This document shows, piece after piece, positions 11,570-21,224 of a DNA stretch of 64,000 nucleotides. Numbering within the stretch: position 1 is the first letter of the stretch; the number at the start of each line of letters is the position of its first letter. Source of the stretch: Monodelphis domestica (taxonomy: Eukaryota > Chordata > Mammalia > Didelphimorphia > Didelphidae); the NCBI RefSeq assembly GCF_027887165.1, contig NC_077235.1, forward strand, positions 51,547,895-51,611,894. The letters run 5' to 3'. Under the pieces are notes generated by a model. The model did not search any database and was not told the DNA's origin. It saw nothing but the letters and a program-made list of their open reading frames with translations. The translations under genes were made by a program, and so were the position numbers.

Positions 11570-11660
11570 TCTGGAGCTTTTAATATCTCTGGGCTTCAGT
11601 TTGCTCATCTAAAATGAGAGGGTGGATTAAATGGCCCTGGAGGTTCAGATAAAAGGTCTA
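11570..11660 (+). mobile_element. MIR-like SINE 3' end
   Basis: TCTCTGGGCTTCAGTTTGCT and AAAATGAGAGGGTGGATTAA match the MIR CORE end, followed by the usual 'ggttcagataaa' tail. Confidence 0.5.
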
Positions 11661-11664
11661 TGGT

Positions 11665-11862
11665 TGGGGCAGCTGGGTGGCTCAATGGATAAAATGTCAG
11701 GCCTAGAGACAGGTTCTAGGTTAAAATCTGGACTCAGACACTTCCCAGCTGTGTGACCCTGAGCATATCATTTCACCCCCATTGCCCAGCCCTTACTGCT
11801 CTTCTGCCTTGGAATCCATTCACAGTATTGATTCCAAGATGGAAGGTGAGGGTTTAAAAAAA
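11665..11862 (+). mobile_element. WSINE1-like SINE
   Basis: Complete, from GGGGCAGCTGGGTGGCTCAA to the ATGGAAGGTGAGGGTTTAAA tail. First of two head-to-tail SINEs. Confidence 0.9.
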
Positions 11863-11870
11863 GTTTAGAG

Positions 11871-12060
11871 GTAGGGCAATCTAGGTGGCTCATTGGATAG
11901 AGAGCTAGGCCTGGAAACAGGAGGCCTTAGGTTCAAATGTGACCTTTGATACTTCCTAGCTGTGTGACCCTGGGCAAGTCACTTCATCCCCATTGCCTAG
12001 CCCTTCTGCCCTGGAACCAATACACAGTGTTGGTTCCAAGATGGATGGTGGAGGTTTAAA
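11871..12060 (+). mobile_element. WSINE1-like SINE
   Basis: GTAGGGCAATCTAGGTGGCT head and GGATGGTGGAGGTTTAAAG tail. It lies 8 bp after the preceding SINE in the same orientation. Confidence 0.9.
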
Positions 12061-13189
12061 GAAAGAAAAGATTATTAAGGCAGTCTGTTTTTCCTTTTGG
12101 TGTTGCTACTAAAAGATTCTAAACAGGCCTGTAAAGCCTTACTGTGTCAGTCCCCATGCTGAGCAAAAAACAAGATAAGGCAAACTGAGCCTCTGCCTGC
12201 CTGTTTTCTAACTAGAGGGACAGTGTCTAAGTAACTAGGCAGGTACACGCTCAGGAGGGTAAACAGAGGCCTCCCCAAAGATCAGATTGGCAGTTTTACC
12301 AGAATCCCTGGAAACCTCGAGTTGTGTCTAGGCAGGGGAGGAGCAGCAGCTGGGTGTTTGCAGCTTCCCACACTAATGCAAATGAAGCCCTTCTGCTGTC
12401 TCCGGGCCTTGAGAGATGCCTGAGGGGTTCACTGTCTCAGCCAAGGGCCAGCCAGTAGGAGGAAGTGAAAGTAGGCCCAAGGAGATTGTATGATGGATTC
12501 TAGAGCTTATTGCACAGCGGGGTGACAAGCTCAGCCTTTCACTTTGGCAGCTATGGGGAACCGATTGAGTGGAGAAGGCCCAGGTAGGGAGCTAGAAGTC
12601 CAGGTTAGGCATCCAGAGCTTTAACTCGAGTCTTGTCATCAATTTTAATCAAATGAACAAACTTCCAAACAGCCTGCCAGGCCCTCTTTTCTATAGTAGT
12701 GTTTGATGCCTCACTGTTCAAGGGAGCCCTTTGCATCTTCACTGTGGCTCCTTTAGGGGTGATGGGTGACATGAAGGATGCCAGATGCCCACATTATACA
12801 CCGGGGACCTCTCGACTCTGGGGGGAATTCACATGAGCTTTATGTGGGGGGTGGGGGAGACAAAGACAAACGAATGGGTTTTCAATCAGATCCATTATAT
12901 GGGGGGCAGAGGAGTGTGTGTGTTGGATGAAACCATGGATGAAAAAGAGGAGCAGGTGGCCCAGAGAGAGCTGGGTCCAAACAGCCTTCTCCCAAGTCAT
13001 CTTAAGCTCCAGAAAAGCCCGGCTTTTTAAAATCTTCAATAAAACCATATGTTCGTGAATTGTTTCTTCTTCCATTAAAATGAATGTGAATTCACCCTAA
13101 GCCTCCTTTTCTTTGTGTCCCTCCCTCCAGCTGCCCATCTGGCCTCCCCTCCCCTCCCTCTCCATTCGTTCTTCACTATTCCTTCTCTG
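12061..13189. other. Unique DNA upstream of CpG block
   Basis: It contains a perfect octamer ATGCAAAT near 12,376. A plus-strand AATAAA lies near 13,039, followed by a T-rich stretch, and could be a polyadenylation site. No coding exon can be assigned. Confidence 0.3.
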
Positions 13190-13640
13190 ATCACAGGGGC
13201 CTCGCACCGCTGCCACTGAGAAACAAAAACGATTTGCAACAATACAAATCAGCTCCTGAAGGGCCAGGTCAGGGTCCGACGAGTGCAGAGCCTGCATTCT
13301 CCAGGGAGGGTCCGCTCTAAGCTTAACGTGCTCCCCCGCCCCGGTTGGCCCGAATCCAAGGCAGTGCCTCAGCCGCGGATCGAGCCTTTTCCTCCAAAAA
13401 CACTCGTTTTTTACCCCAAAGTCGGAGAACTTTGGAGAAGTTCGACCGTCCCATATGCTCTCAGCATGGAGAAACGCGAAAAGGGGGGGGGGGGAACCCC
13501 TCGGTCCCGTCTTTGTAACGTAGCAGTGCCCCCGTTCTGCGCAGGCGCAAGTGCAGCGGCGCCTGGGAAGACTCCGGCCAGTGCTGATGTCGCGACCAGT
13601 TAAAAAAAAAAAAAACGCGCGGGGCCTTCGTTTTCTGGTC
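13190..13640. promoter_or_regulatory. CpG-rich promoter-like block 1
   Basis: CpG density rises sharply against the AT-rich surroundings (for example GCCGCGGATCGAGC, GCAGCGGCGCC, ACGCGCGGGG). A perfect NRF1 palindrome-type site, TGCGCAGGCGCA, lies at 13,538-13,549. It is followed at 13,646 by a CTCF-like site. No coding frame is convincing: the 106-aa plus frame at 13,283-13,603 simply spans the CpG-rich DNA. It is probably the promoter of a broadly expressed gene or non-coding RNA. Direction is unknown. Confidence 0.5.
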
Positions 13641-13645
13641 TCTGT

Positions 13646-13661
13646 CTCCCTCTAGTGACCA
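13646..13661 (-). promoter_or_regulatory. CTCF-like core motif
   Basis: The reverse complement reads TGGTCACTAGAGGGAG, a good match to CTCF's CCACTAGAGGGAG. It sits at the edge of a CpG-rich block. Confidence 0.4.
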
Positions 13662-13689
13662 TTTAGAAAATTGCAACTGGAAAGAAAGG

Positions 13690-13950
13690 GATTAGAAATA
13701 AGACTAGATGATGTTTACAACTGCATTTTAAGGGTGGCAAAGCGCTTTGCGTGTATACCTTCATTGGTTTTATCCTCACAACAACCTTATAATGTACGTA
13801 TTATTGCCATCCTTCTTTTACAAATGAAGAAATTGAGTCTGAGAGCCATTAAGGGCCTTAAACCAAGTCACATAGCTAAAGGGGTAACAGGCAATATTCA
13901 AACTTGGGGTCTTCTTGTCTTTGAAGTCAGGTACCTTCTCCAAGCCATGC
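13690..13950 (-). mobile_element. MIR-like SINE
   Basis: It has TTATCCTCACAACAACCTTA, CTTTTACAAATGAAGAAATT and CAAGTCACATAGCTAA, the MIR order in reverse. The 128-aa frame at 13,671-14,057 is a repeat artefact. Confidence 0.6.
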
Positions 13951-13969
13951 TTGCAGTTTTTCATGTTCT

Positions 13970-14335
13970 ACACATAAACAAAAAAAATTATTTTTTTCTG
14001 CAAAGATATTTTATATTACCAATTCCGCAGAATAACAATTTTCCACATGTTTTCTGAAGTTTTATGATCCAAATTATCTCCTTCCCTCCCCCCTCGAAAT
14101 TTGATCTGGGTTATACATGTATTATCATGCAAAACCTCTTTCCTTACTGTTCCTTTTCAGAAGGGAATAATCACATATAACCAAAACCCCAAATAAACTA
14201 ACGTAAAAAATTGTTGGCTTTGATCTTCATTCCAATTCCCACAGTTCTTTCTCTGGGGGTGGAGAGCAGTGTCTCTGTGAGTCCTTCAGAATTGTTCTGG
14301 GTCATCATGAACATTTTTGAAGAAACAAGCATTTT
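13970..14335 (-). mobile_element. Old L1 3'-end fragment
   Basis: T-rich start, then GGGTTATACATGTATTATCA, GCAAAACCTCTTTCC and GAGTCCTTCAGAATTGTTCT. The same order is seen in the better preserved L1 tail at 24.8-25.3 kb. Confidence 0.55.
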
Positions 14336-14339
14336 TGAA

Positions 14340-14428
14340 GTTTCAACTATATATATACCAAGGTAATGGGGATCCAATTCCTGTCCTCAAGAAGTTCACA
14401 TCCTACTAAGGTATACATACAACACGCT

Positions 14429-14515
<87 letters not shown>

Positions 14516-14612
14516 ACACACACACACACAACTGAGGGAGGAGAGACAAGTCACAAGTGGGAGAATCAGGAAAGACCTGGGTAGGAGATAGCACCTGGGG
14601 CTGAACCTTTAA
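14340..14612 (-). mobile_element. L2 3' fragment split by microsatellite
   Basis: CCTGTCCTCAAGAAGTTCAC is the reversed L2 3' UTR. After the CT repeat the L2 resumes with GGAGAATCAGGAAAGACCTG and AGGAGATAGCACC. Confidence 0.55.
14432..14531. repeat. (CT)n(CA)n microsatellite
   Basis: About 42 CT units with one TT interruption, then about 8 CA units. It produces Ser-Leu and Arg-Glu shadow frames on the two strands. Confidence 0.97.
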
Positions 14613-14628
14613 GTTTACTTTCTTTCAT

Positions 14629-14828
14629 TTTTTAAAAAATCCTCAACTTTTGTCTTGGAATCAATACTGTGTATTGGTTCCAAGGCAGAAGAGGGTAAGG
14701 TGTAGGCCATGGGGGGTGGTGGTTAAGGGACTTGCCTAGGGTCACACAGCTGGGAAGTGTCTGAGGCTGGATTTGAAGCCAGTCTCTAGGCCTGGCTCTC
14801 AATCCACTGAGTTACCCAGCTGCCTCCA
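14629..14828 (-). mobile_element. WSINE1-like SINE
   Basis: Reverse orientation, CTTTTGTCTTGGAATCAATA to CCACTGAGTTACCCAGCTGC. Full length. Confidence 0.9.
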
Positions 14829-15719
14829 GCCTTTAAGCTTTCTAAAAGGCAAAAGTGTGCAGATCAAGTTAAGGTTTTCAAGGCACAAAAAAAGGAATAA
14901 CCTGAGAAAAAACAATGAGGGATGGCAGAGCTGGAGGGCAGAGAAGGTGAGGGTAAAGAAGGGCCACATCCTGGGAATGGTCTCCTACTACACCATCAAT
15001 TCCAATTTCTTCTTGCCATGGCCTAAAAAATGCCCTAGCAACATTCTTAATTGAAAATTTTTCCTGGCTTGCTTTGGAGGGGTCACCCTGGTAACAGGAG
15101 ATTGATGAGCTGCTCCAGCTTGGAGGTGTCATCATTGGCCCCAGCATTCTCAATACCCTTCCCTGGCAGTCCCACCTACTCCTTGCTCTCTCTTAAGTCA
15201 TACAATCTTCCTTTTGTGGGGTCTTTCTTAAAACAAAACGGCCCAATACTGTCAGCATTGACTGGTTTGTCTGATTATTTTGTGAAGCCCCCTCACCCCT
15301 TCCAGCCACAGACTCTGATAGCCCTATTCTCCTTCCATTCCTTCTCTCTCTCAGAACCACCCTGAAGCAGCTAAGTCCCGAATTTGCACATCTCCTGCCA
15401 CACCTGTTAAACCCATCGAGGCACAGGGATGGTCGAATCCTTGTTCTGGAAAATTCCTCCACCTGACGACCATAACCTCCTTTCCTTCCATTTCTTCCGG
15501 TGTTTCATTCCTCAAACATACGGTACAGAAGGCTTGACCTCCTCTCTCCCCCCCCCCCCCCCCCCACCAAGGCCCCAACTGTTTCCCCCGGGGGCTGAAC
15601 AGCTTTTCTGCCCTATGGACCCAGTTCCTACCAAGTGACCTTTTGGGATCCCGTAACCCTCACAAAGCCAGGACTGCACAGTGCAAAGTACAGGAAACAA
15701 TTTGATGGCATTCGGTAAT
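14829..15719. other. Unique DNA with a poly-C tract
   Basis: No gene recognised. An 18-base C run lies at 15,548-15,565. Short frames on both strands (14,773-15,727) show no domains. Confidence 0.35.
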
Positions 15720-16660
15720 TCCGCCAAAGCGTTCTCAAGAAATATTCCCCGGGGATTTCTTTCACAGCAACGTTTTTTGTGGCTGAGAAGCCTAAGGTAA
15801 AGTACGGGAGAGGGGCAATTCTGCTACCCAGTGGGCGACCAGCTTCCCTTGGCCCTCGAGCTATAGGCGTGGGAGAGAGCTCCCGAGCCCTAGGGGCAGG
15901 CCAGGGGGAACCCAGCCCGGAATTTCGGCTTGGCACTTCCATTCCGTTCAGTGACTCCCACCCGCACCCCACTCTGGGCCCAGTCACCTTTGTGTGAGGC
16001 CTTCAAATGTTTGAGGGTCGACGAACTGCACTGGGCATCACAGCATACCAAGGGGTCCTAAAGGTACGATTGGCGTTCCACTCCGCTCGCGGATGAAAAT
16101 GAGGAAGTCCTAGCGGAGGAACATGCACACGCGGATTAACAGGATAGGTTCTCTGTGGCCGCCTGGTGCACAGGCACTGCCACTTCACCCTCTTTCACCA
16201 GGCCCCATCCGCCTCAGAGCGTAAGTTGGCAGCCAGCCAAACACGCAGTGACGCAGAGCACGCACGCTGCTTGGCTCGGCCCAGAGGGCGAGGTCCGCAG
16301 AATTCTAACTACGCAGTTCGGATCGGGGCCTTCTCTTTGTTTCTCTCGCGACCCCCAGCCCTTCGCGTGGCCACCAGTTCCTCCATGCCTCCGCCTCGTT
16401 GGATTCCTAAAACAGCCCCAGCCCCAAAGAAGCCGGCCCAGAGGCCTTTCGCGGAGCAGGAAGGTAAAGGCCTGTTGGGCCAGAAGGCACCCTGGCCTAG
16501 CCCTGCTTTGTTCTGCTCCTACCCCTCCCCCCTACTTACCCCAGCTCAGGGATCGCTGGCGCTGCCGTCTCCCAAATTGCCTTGGCCCCCCCCAGAAAAT
16601 CCTTCGCCATTCGCTTTATTTGGCATTGAAAGCCCCATGCTCTCCTTCCCGGACCCGTCC
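15720..16660. promoter_or_regulatory. CpG-rich promoter-like block 2
   Basis: A broad GC- and CpG-rich interval (for example TCGACGAACTG, GCTCGCGGATG, CTCTCGCGACCCC, CGCTGGCGCTGCCG). It contains two overlapping plus frames of ~188 aa at 16,155-16,732 that look compositional as wholes. It probably includes a transcription start upstream of the candidate first exon at 16,385-16,463. Confidence 0.5.
16385..16463 (+). CDS. Candidate first coding exon, gene unknown
   Basis: A start codon in fair context (TCCTCCATGCC) opens 26 codons reading MPPPRWIPKTAPAPKKPAQR and then PFAEQE. The exon would stop one base into the next codon at GAAG, followed by GTAAAG, a good splice donor. The peptide is basic, proline-rich and presumably disordered. 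It lies in a CpG-rich block as expected for a first exon. The frame stays open past the donor, so this is only one reading. I do not recognise the protein and found no matching second exon by eye. Chance is a real alternative. Confidence 0.25.
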
Positions 16661-17639
16661 CCTTGCACCGCCCCCCCACTCCTTTCTTGCAGGCCTTTTG
16701 TTTGCTCCTCGCACTTGAACCGAAGTCTGTAACTGGACTAGATGGCCTTTAAAGGCTCATCTGCCTCCACATCTGGGAGGCACAATGTTCCACCATGCAT
16801 ACCTTTGCACAGGATCCTTTCCCAGCTTAGCAGAACCACCACCAAATGTTCCGTTCTTGCCTTTCCTGATTCTTTCCCGTCCCCAGATTATGCCTTTTGT
16901 ACTTGCTTAGCTCTGTTCCTGAACTTGAAAGTATTTCTATGTATTTGGTAGCTTTTATTTCTCTTCTTCCTGTCTTTTCTTCCCAGGGGAGTGTAAGTAA
17001 GCATGGAGGCACAGTTTCCTGGGGTTTTTTGTTGTTCCTTTTTTTTGGTTTTTACATTTTCCTTTACTCTTATTGAAATGGGTTGGTTTCAGATCTACCC
17101 AGCCAGTAAGTGGGAAAACAGCGAGAAAGTAGAGAAGGGGGAAAAATGCAGATTAGTTAAAAAAAAAAAGGCCAGCGCTTTATGAGAGTGGGGCACCCCT
17201 GGGCCAGAGGCCTGCATCCAACCTCAGGACTCTCCTTCTCCACTCCGAAGGCTGGGCCATTGAGGGTCTCCCCCTGCCCCCACCCCCACTTTATCTCCAT
17301 ATGTTAAAGGATGGTGGATGCTCCCCGGAGCCTGGGCTTCCCTACAGCCCTCCCTGCCTGCCCTTACCCCAGGAGACACTCTCCTGCCTCTAGTCCTTTG
17401 CTAGGTGAGAAATATATATAGCCACAGGCACAGAAAGGGATCTGGCAACTTCTTTATTAAAAAACCAAACAAACCCCAAACACTATCCCCTTAAGTAAAA
17501 ATGTTACTTAGTACTGTATAGTAATATTAGTTACATTTCTATATCTAATTCTCTTGGTTTCTCTTCAGCTGTCTCCTGGTCACTCAGTGACAGTCTGGGG
17601 GCCTCTGCCCCCTCTGCTGCCTGTCCATACCTCTTAACA
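16661..17639. other. Mostly unique DNA; possible L2 scrap
   Basis: Around 16,780-16,960, CCTTTGCACAGGATCCTTTC and CCCCAGATTATGCC vaguely recall an L2 3' end. The rest, including A-rich 17,159-17,170, is unclassified. Confidence 0.3.
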
Positions 17640-17720
17640 GCTTCAGGCCTTTGCATCCCTGGCATCTAGCACAGGGCCTAGCATGTGGTGGACCCTTAAT
17701 GGCTGTTTGTGTATGGAATC
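17640..17720 (+). mobile_element. L2 3' tail
   Basis: CTGGCATCTAGCACAGGGCC, then TAGCATGTGGTGGACCCTTA. This is the diverged L2 terminal consensus. Confidence 0.45.
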
Positions 17721-17839
17721 ATTCAGGCAGAGGTGACAAAGGATCGTGCTACAGGTATGTGATAGAATATGGAAAGGCTTGTGGTAATGCACAAATGTGG
17801 AAAATAAAATGCAGAATTCAGGGAACAGCAAATACCCTT

Positions 17840-18085
17840 TCCTGGATGTAGTTTAGGAAGGAAAGTAATGGACAAGGATCCTGGGAAATTAGGCCAGGGC
17901 CAGATTTGGGGGTGGCAATCAATACCAGGCATGAGTTTGGGTATTTATATCCAGGCAATAAATAGGTGTTTTTGAGCAGTAGGCTGATATGGTTAGGAAG
18001 ATTATTTTATTAGTTATATGAAGGAAAGGGAGAGAAGCTAGAGTCTGGGAGAGCAATTAGGGACTCCTCATTAATTAGAGCCAGG
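17840..18085 (-). mobile_element. L2 coding fragment
   Basis: Reversed L2 with ATACCAGGCATGAGTTTGGG, then GTGTTTTTGAGCAGTAGGCT and GATATGGTTAGGAAGATTAT. The order matches the L2 section seen at 20.0-20.2 kb. Confidence 0.5.
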
Positions 18086-18186
18086 TGAGAGGCTCTTAAA
18101 CTCAGGGTTTTTATTTCCTGAGTGTGTAGAAAATATGATGAATGCTGGAAGCTGCATTTCCCCCTCTCTTTAAAAAGTTCCTTTGC

Positions 18187-18392
18187 AGGGGTCAACTAGG
18201 TGGCTCAGTGAATTGAGAGCCAGGCCTAGAGATGGGAGGTCCTGGCTTGAAATCTGGCCTCAGACACTTCCTAGTTGTGTGACTCTGGGCCAGTCCCTTA
18301 ACCCCCACTGCCCAGCCCTTACCACTCTTCTCCCTAGGAACCAATACACAGTATTGACTCCAAGATGGAAGGTGAGGGTTAAAAAAAAAAGA
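18187..18392 (+). mobile_element. WSINE1-like SINE
   Basis: CAGGGGTCAACTAGGTGGCT head, CCAATACACAGTATTGACTC, and an A-rich tail. Confidence 0.9.
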
Positions 18393-18465
18393 AATAGAGA
18401 GGTAGATCACTGGAACTAACTAGATAAGCAAAAAATTTTAGAAACAATCGAAAATAACAAAAGCA

Positions 18466-18666
18466 GGGGCAGCTGGGTGGCTTAATAGATACAGACAGAC
18501 CTGGAGACAGGATGTGCTAAATTCAAATCTGACCTCAGACACTTCTAGCAGTGTGACCTTGGACAAGTCCCTTGACCCCCATTGCCTAGCCCTTAACCAT
18601 TCTCCTCCCTAGGAACCAATACACGGTATTGATTCCAAGGCAGAAGGTAAGGGCTTTGTTTTTTAA
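18466..18666 (+). mobile_element. WSINE1-like SINE
   Basis: GGGGCAGCTGGGTGGCTTAA head to AAGGTAAGGGCTTTG tail. It is paired with the SINE about 75 bp upstream in the same orientation. Confidence 0.9.
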
Positions 18667-18984
18667 AGGTTCTTTGGACTTAAAAAACATAGCAAATAGA
18701 AATTTTGCAGTGAACATATAGATACAAATAACTATTCTAATTTGATGCTTATTCTTATATTTAAAAGAATTAATTTAAATGCCTAAAGGATTCTAACACT
18801 TGGTCTTGCCCTGCCAAGTCCCCCTCAGAATCTTCGTTCAATAATTCTTTTTCGTTTTTCCTCTAATGAGCCGAGTAGGTTTCTTTTGAACAAATTGGAA
18901 TATCAACAAAATTGTATTTGCTCAATTTCTCAGCCTTGCTGAAGGCCAAGCCCTAAATGTACAAATACTTTACCAAAGTGCAAA
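18667..18984. other. AT-rich DNA, nothing recognised
   Basis: Low-complexity AT-rich flank leading into the CpG-rich block that follows. Confidence 0.4.
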
Positions 18985-19146
18985 GCGAAGCACCAAGTTC
19001 AACCCTAATCACGCCACGAATTATCTGTAAATTTAAATAATACTTATTTTTTGTTAAAAATTCGATTTAAATAAGGCGGCAAAGTGACGGTAAAGAAAAC
19101 TGCGACGATAAAAAAAATCGACACAGCAGAGGGGCGGGAGAGCTCA

Positions 19147-19159
19147 GTCTCCTAGCAAC
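19147..19159 (+). promoter_or_regulatory. RFX X-box motif
   Basis: GTCTCC-T-AGCAAC fits the X-box consensus RYYNYY N1-3 RRNRAC in both half-sites. Confidence 0.5.
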
Positions 19160-19354
19160 GGAGAAAAATGCGCTCCCCCTCCCTTCTGTGACGCAAAAGC
19201 GTTAGCCTCGCCCTCTTTTTTCTGTTCCGCCCCTTTCGGGCCGTGTGCAAAGTGAGGTCTCAGTGTCTCCCTCGTGTGGACTCATTTCAGATTGCAGTTG
19301 ATTTTTCTGTCGCTGCTTCTGCCTCCTCGCCTTTCCAGCTTTTGAGGTTCACGT

Positions 19355-19370
19355 GCGCCCCCTTGTGGTG
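19355..19370 (-). promoter_or_regulatory. CTCF-like core motif
   Basis: The reverse complement CACCACAAGGGGGCGC matches the CTCF core CCACNAGGGGGCGC. It is the best CTCF-like site in the window. Confidence 0.5.
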
Positions 19371-19454
19371 TACTAGGATATTGTAATTTAAAAAGCCAAT
19401 CTGACGTCATAGTCATAAATTAGATATAATTATACATCACAAATATTAATTTCC

Positions 19455-20245
19455 AGCCTAATATGTGCCGCTTTGCTAGCCACCAGGGATACAAAGACAA
19501 GATCAACTCTGCTTCTCATCTTTTTTTTTTTTTAAACCCTTACCTTCCGTCTTGGAGTCAATACTGTGTATTGGCTCCAAGGCAGAAGAGTGGTAAGGGC
19601 TAGGCAATGGGGGTCAAGTGACTTGCCCAGGGTCACACAGCTGGGAAGTGTCTGAGGTTAGATTTGAACCTAGGACCTCCCGTCTCTAGGCCTAACTCTC
19701 AATCCACTGAGCTACCCAGCTGCCCCCTCTGCTTCTCATCTTAAAGGACATCTTTTCAATGAAGTTTACACTACATATTGAGACAAACACAAAACTTTTT
19801 GAGATGGAGGGAGTGCTAACACATGGAGAATTAGCCAAGATTTGGGGTAGAAAGTGGCACCTGTCTGAAGGAACCTGAGATTTCCAGTACAGAATTGGCT
19901 GGAGCCACTGCACAAAGGTGGGGGTTGATGGAGAAGCTAGTTGGCCAGTTTTTGTGGAATTTGATGAACGCGAGTACCAGTCTGTTGATGATGCGCCTTG
20001 ACAAGTAGCCTGGCACCAGATTGTTCAGCCCCTTAAATACTGGGATAAAGAGTCAGGATTTTCTTTTGGAGGCACTAGAGAGCCATGGAAGATTTTTCAT
20101 TAGAGTCCCACCACTGCCTTTCTGAAACCGCTAGAGAATTGAGGTGGGGAAGCAGGAAGACCAATTAGGCATCAGCAACAGTCCAGGTGAGAGTGGATGA
20201 GGGCTTAAAGTGGGGCAGTGGTTAGAAAGGGTATCTGTGTTCTAA
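19455..20245 (-). mobile_element. L2, long reversed copy
   Basis: Reversed L2 from its 3' end (AATATGTGCCG, GGATACAAAGACAAGATC) into the 3' part of the element (CATTAGAGTCCCACCACTGC; CAGTCCAGGTGAGAGTGGAT). A SINE splits it cleanly at 19,521-19,726. Confidence 0.7.
19523..19726 (-). mobile_element. WSINE1-like SINE with 16-bp TSD
   Basis: Full-length reverse SINE. The perfect TSD CTCTGCTTCTCATCTT lies at 19,507-19,522 and 19,727-19,742. It is well preserved, so it is probably one of the younger insertions here. Confidence 0.95.
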
Positions 20246-20249
20246 AGAG

Positions 20250-20450
20250 GAATTTCACAGTCTTTTTGGAGCTGGAAGAAACTTGCCAAGTCCTGAGTCC
20301 AACCCTCTCTGCTGCAATCACCTGGCAAAGAGGCATCTAGACTTTGCTTAAAAACTTCCAAAAGAACTTTAGAGGTTGAGCATCTTCATGACTGGAAGGA
20401 TGGTGAAATCCTCAATAGCAGTAGGGAAACTCAGGAGAAAGCCTTGTTTA
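20250..20450 (+). mobile_element. MIR3-like fragment
   Basis: TTTTTGGAGCTGGAAGAAAC and CCTGAGTCCAACCCTCTCTG recall the start of MIR3-type elements. The remainder is diverged. Confidence 0.35.
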
Positions 20451-20454
20451 GGGT

Positions 20455-20700
20455 AGGAAATAAGCATTTATTAAGTAACTACTGTGTGGTCAGGCACTGA
20501 GCTAAGAGTTTAAAAAAATGTCTCATTTAATCTTACAGGAATTCTCTGAGGGAGGTGCTAGTCTCTGAATTTAGAGTTGTGGAAACTGAGGCAGTCAGAG
20601 GTTAAGTGACTTGCCCAGGTTTTAGACAGCTAGTTTGATGCCAACTTTAAACTCAGATCTTCCCGATTCCAGGTGAAGCACTCTGTCTACATAGCTACCT
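20455..20700 (-). mobile_element. MIR SINE
   Basis: Reversed MIR: TTATTAAGTAACTACTGTGT, then TTAATCTTACAGGAATTCTC, then GAGGTTAAGTGACTTGCCCA. Confidence 0.65.
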
Positions 20701-20779
20701 TGTTTTGGGGGGTGGGGAGGAATCATAAGCTCTGATTCAGACGTGTTAGATTAGACAGAAGTGTTGTGTTCTGTCTCCA

Positions 20780-21125
20780 CATGACGTCTTGCATCTAACC
20801 TTTTGTCTTCTTCACTCCTTCAGCTCCCACCCTAGTTCAGACTTCCTCACTTTTCTCAGGCTTTGCTGGTCTCCAGGTACATGGTCTGTTTTTCCTCAGT
20901 TCAGCTGAAGTGTTCCCTCTGCAATAGACCTTTCCTGATCTCTGTGATTGCTAGTACCTTCACTCTGAAGTCTCTTTATATGTTTTCCATTTGACTATTT
21001 GTACAAATATTGTTTTCTCTCAGTTGCAGGTTAAGCATTCTGAGCACACGACGTCTTTATTTTCTTTGTTTTTACCAGAAATATAGGAAATACTCCATAA
21101 ATTCTTGTTAACTGGATACATGTCC
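20780..21125 (+). mobile_element. L2 3' end
   Basis: GTTCAGCTGAAGTGTTCCCT, CCTTTCCTGATCTCTG and CCATAAATTCTTGTTAACTG follow the L2 3' UTR order, with a diverged terminus. Confidence 0.6.
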
Positions 21126-21224
21126 AGCAGGCCTTCGCACTTGTGGCTGGAGTTCGGGAATGGTGGCAGTGGAAGGAGCTCTGACTAGAGAGGAAAGCAC
21201 CTGGCTTTGGAATCCTAGTCTTTC

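Larger units (their letters stand above)
18985..19420. promoter_or_regulatory. CpG-rich promoter-like block 3 with X-box
   Basis: The block holds a dense promoter motif set. There are GC boxes (GGGGCGGG near 19,131; CCGCCCC near 19,227) and a perfect RFX X-box GTCTCCTAGCAAC at 19,147-19,159. There are also CRE-related GTGACGCAA near 19,188, a CCAAT box near 19,395, and a perfect CRE TGACGTCA at 19,402-19,409. X-boxes are known in promoters of cilium genes and, in a different context, MHC class II genes. No first exon can be assigned. Confidence 0.5.

Noticed and set aside
14347-14584. Ser-Leu and Arg-Glu repeat proteins
   Set aside because: Shadow frames of the CT microsatellite.
16155-16732. 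Two overlapping frames of 187 and 188 aa
   Set aside because: Same DNA in two frames with Pro/Arg/Ser-rich, low-information sequence typical of GC-rich DNA. Only the short ATG-to-donor part was kept as a weak exon candidate.
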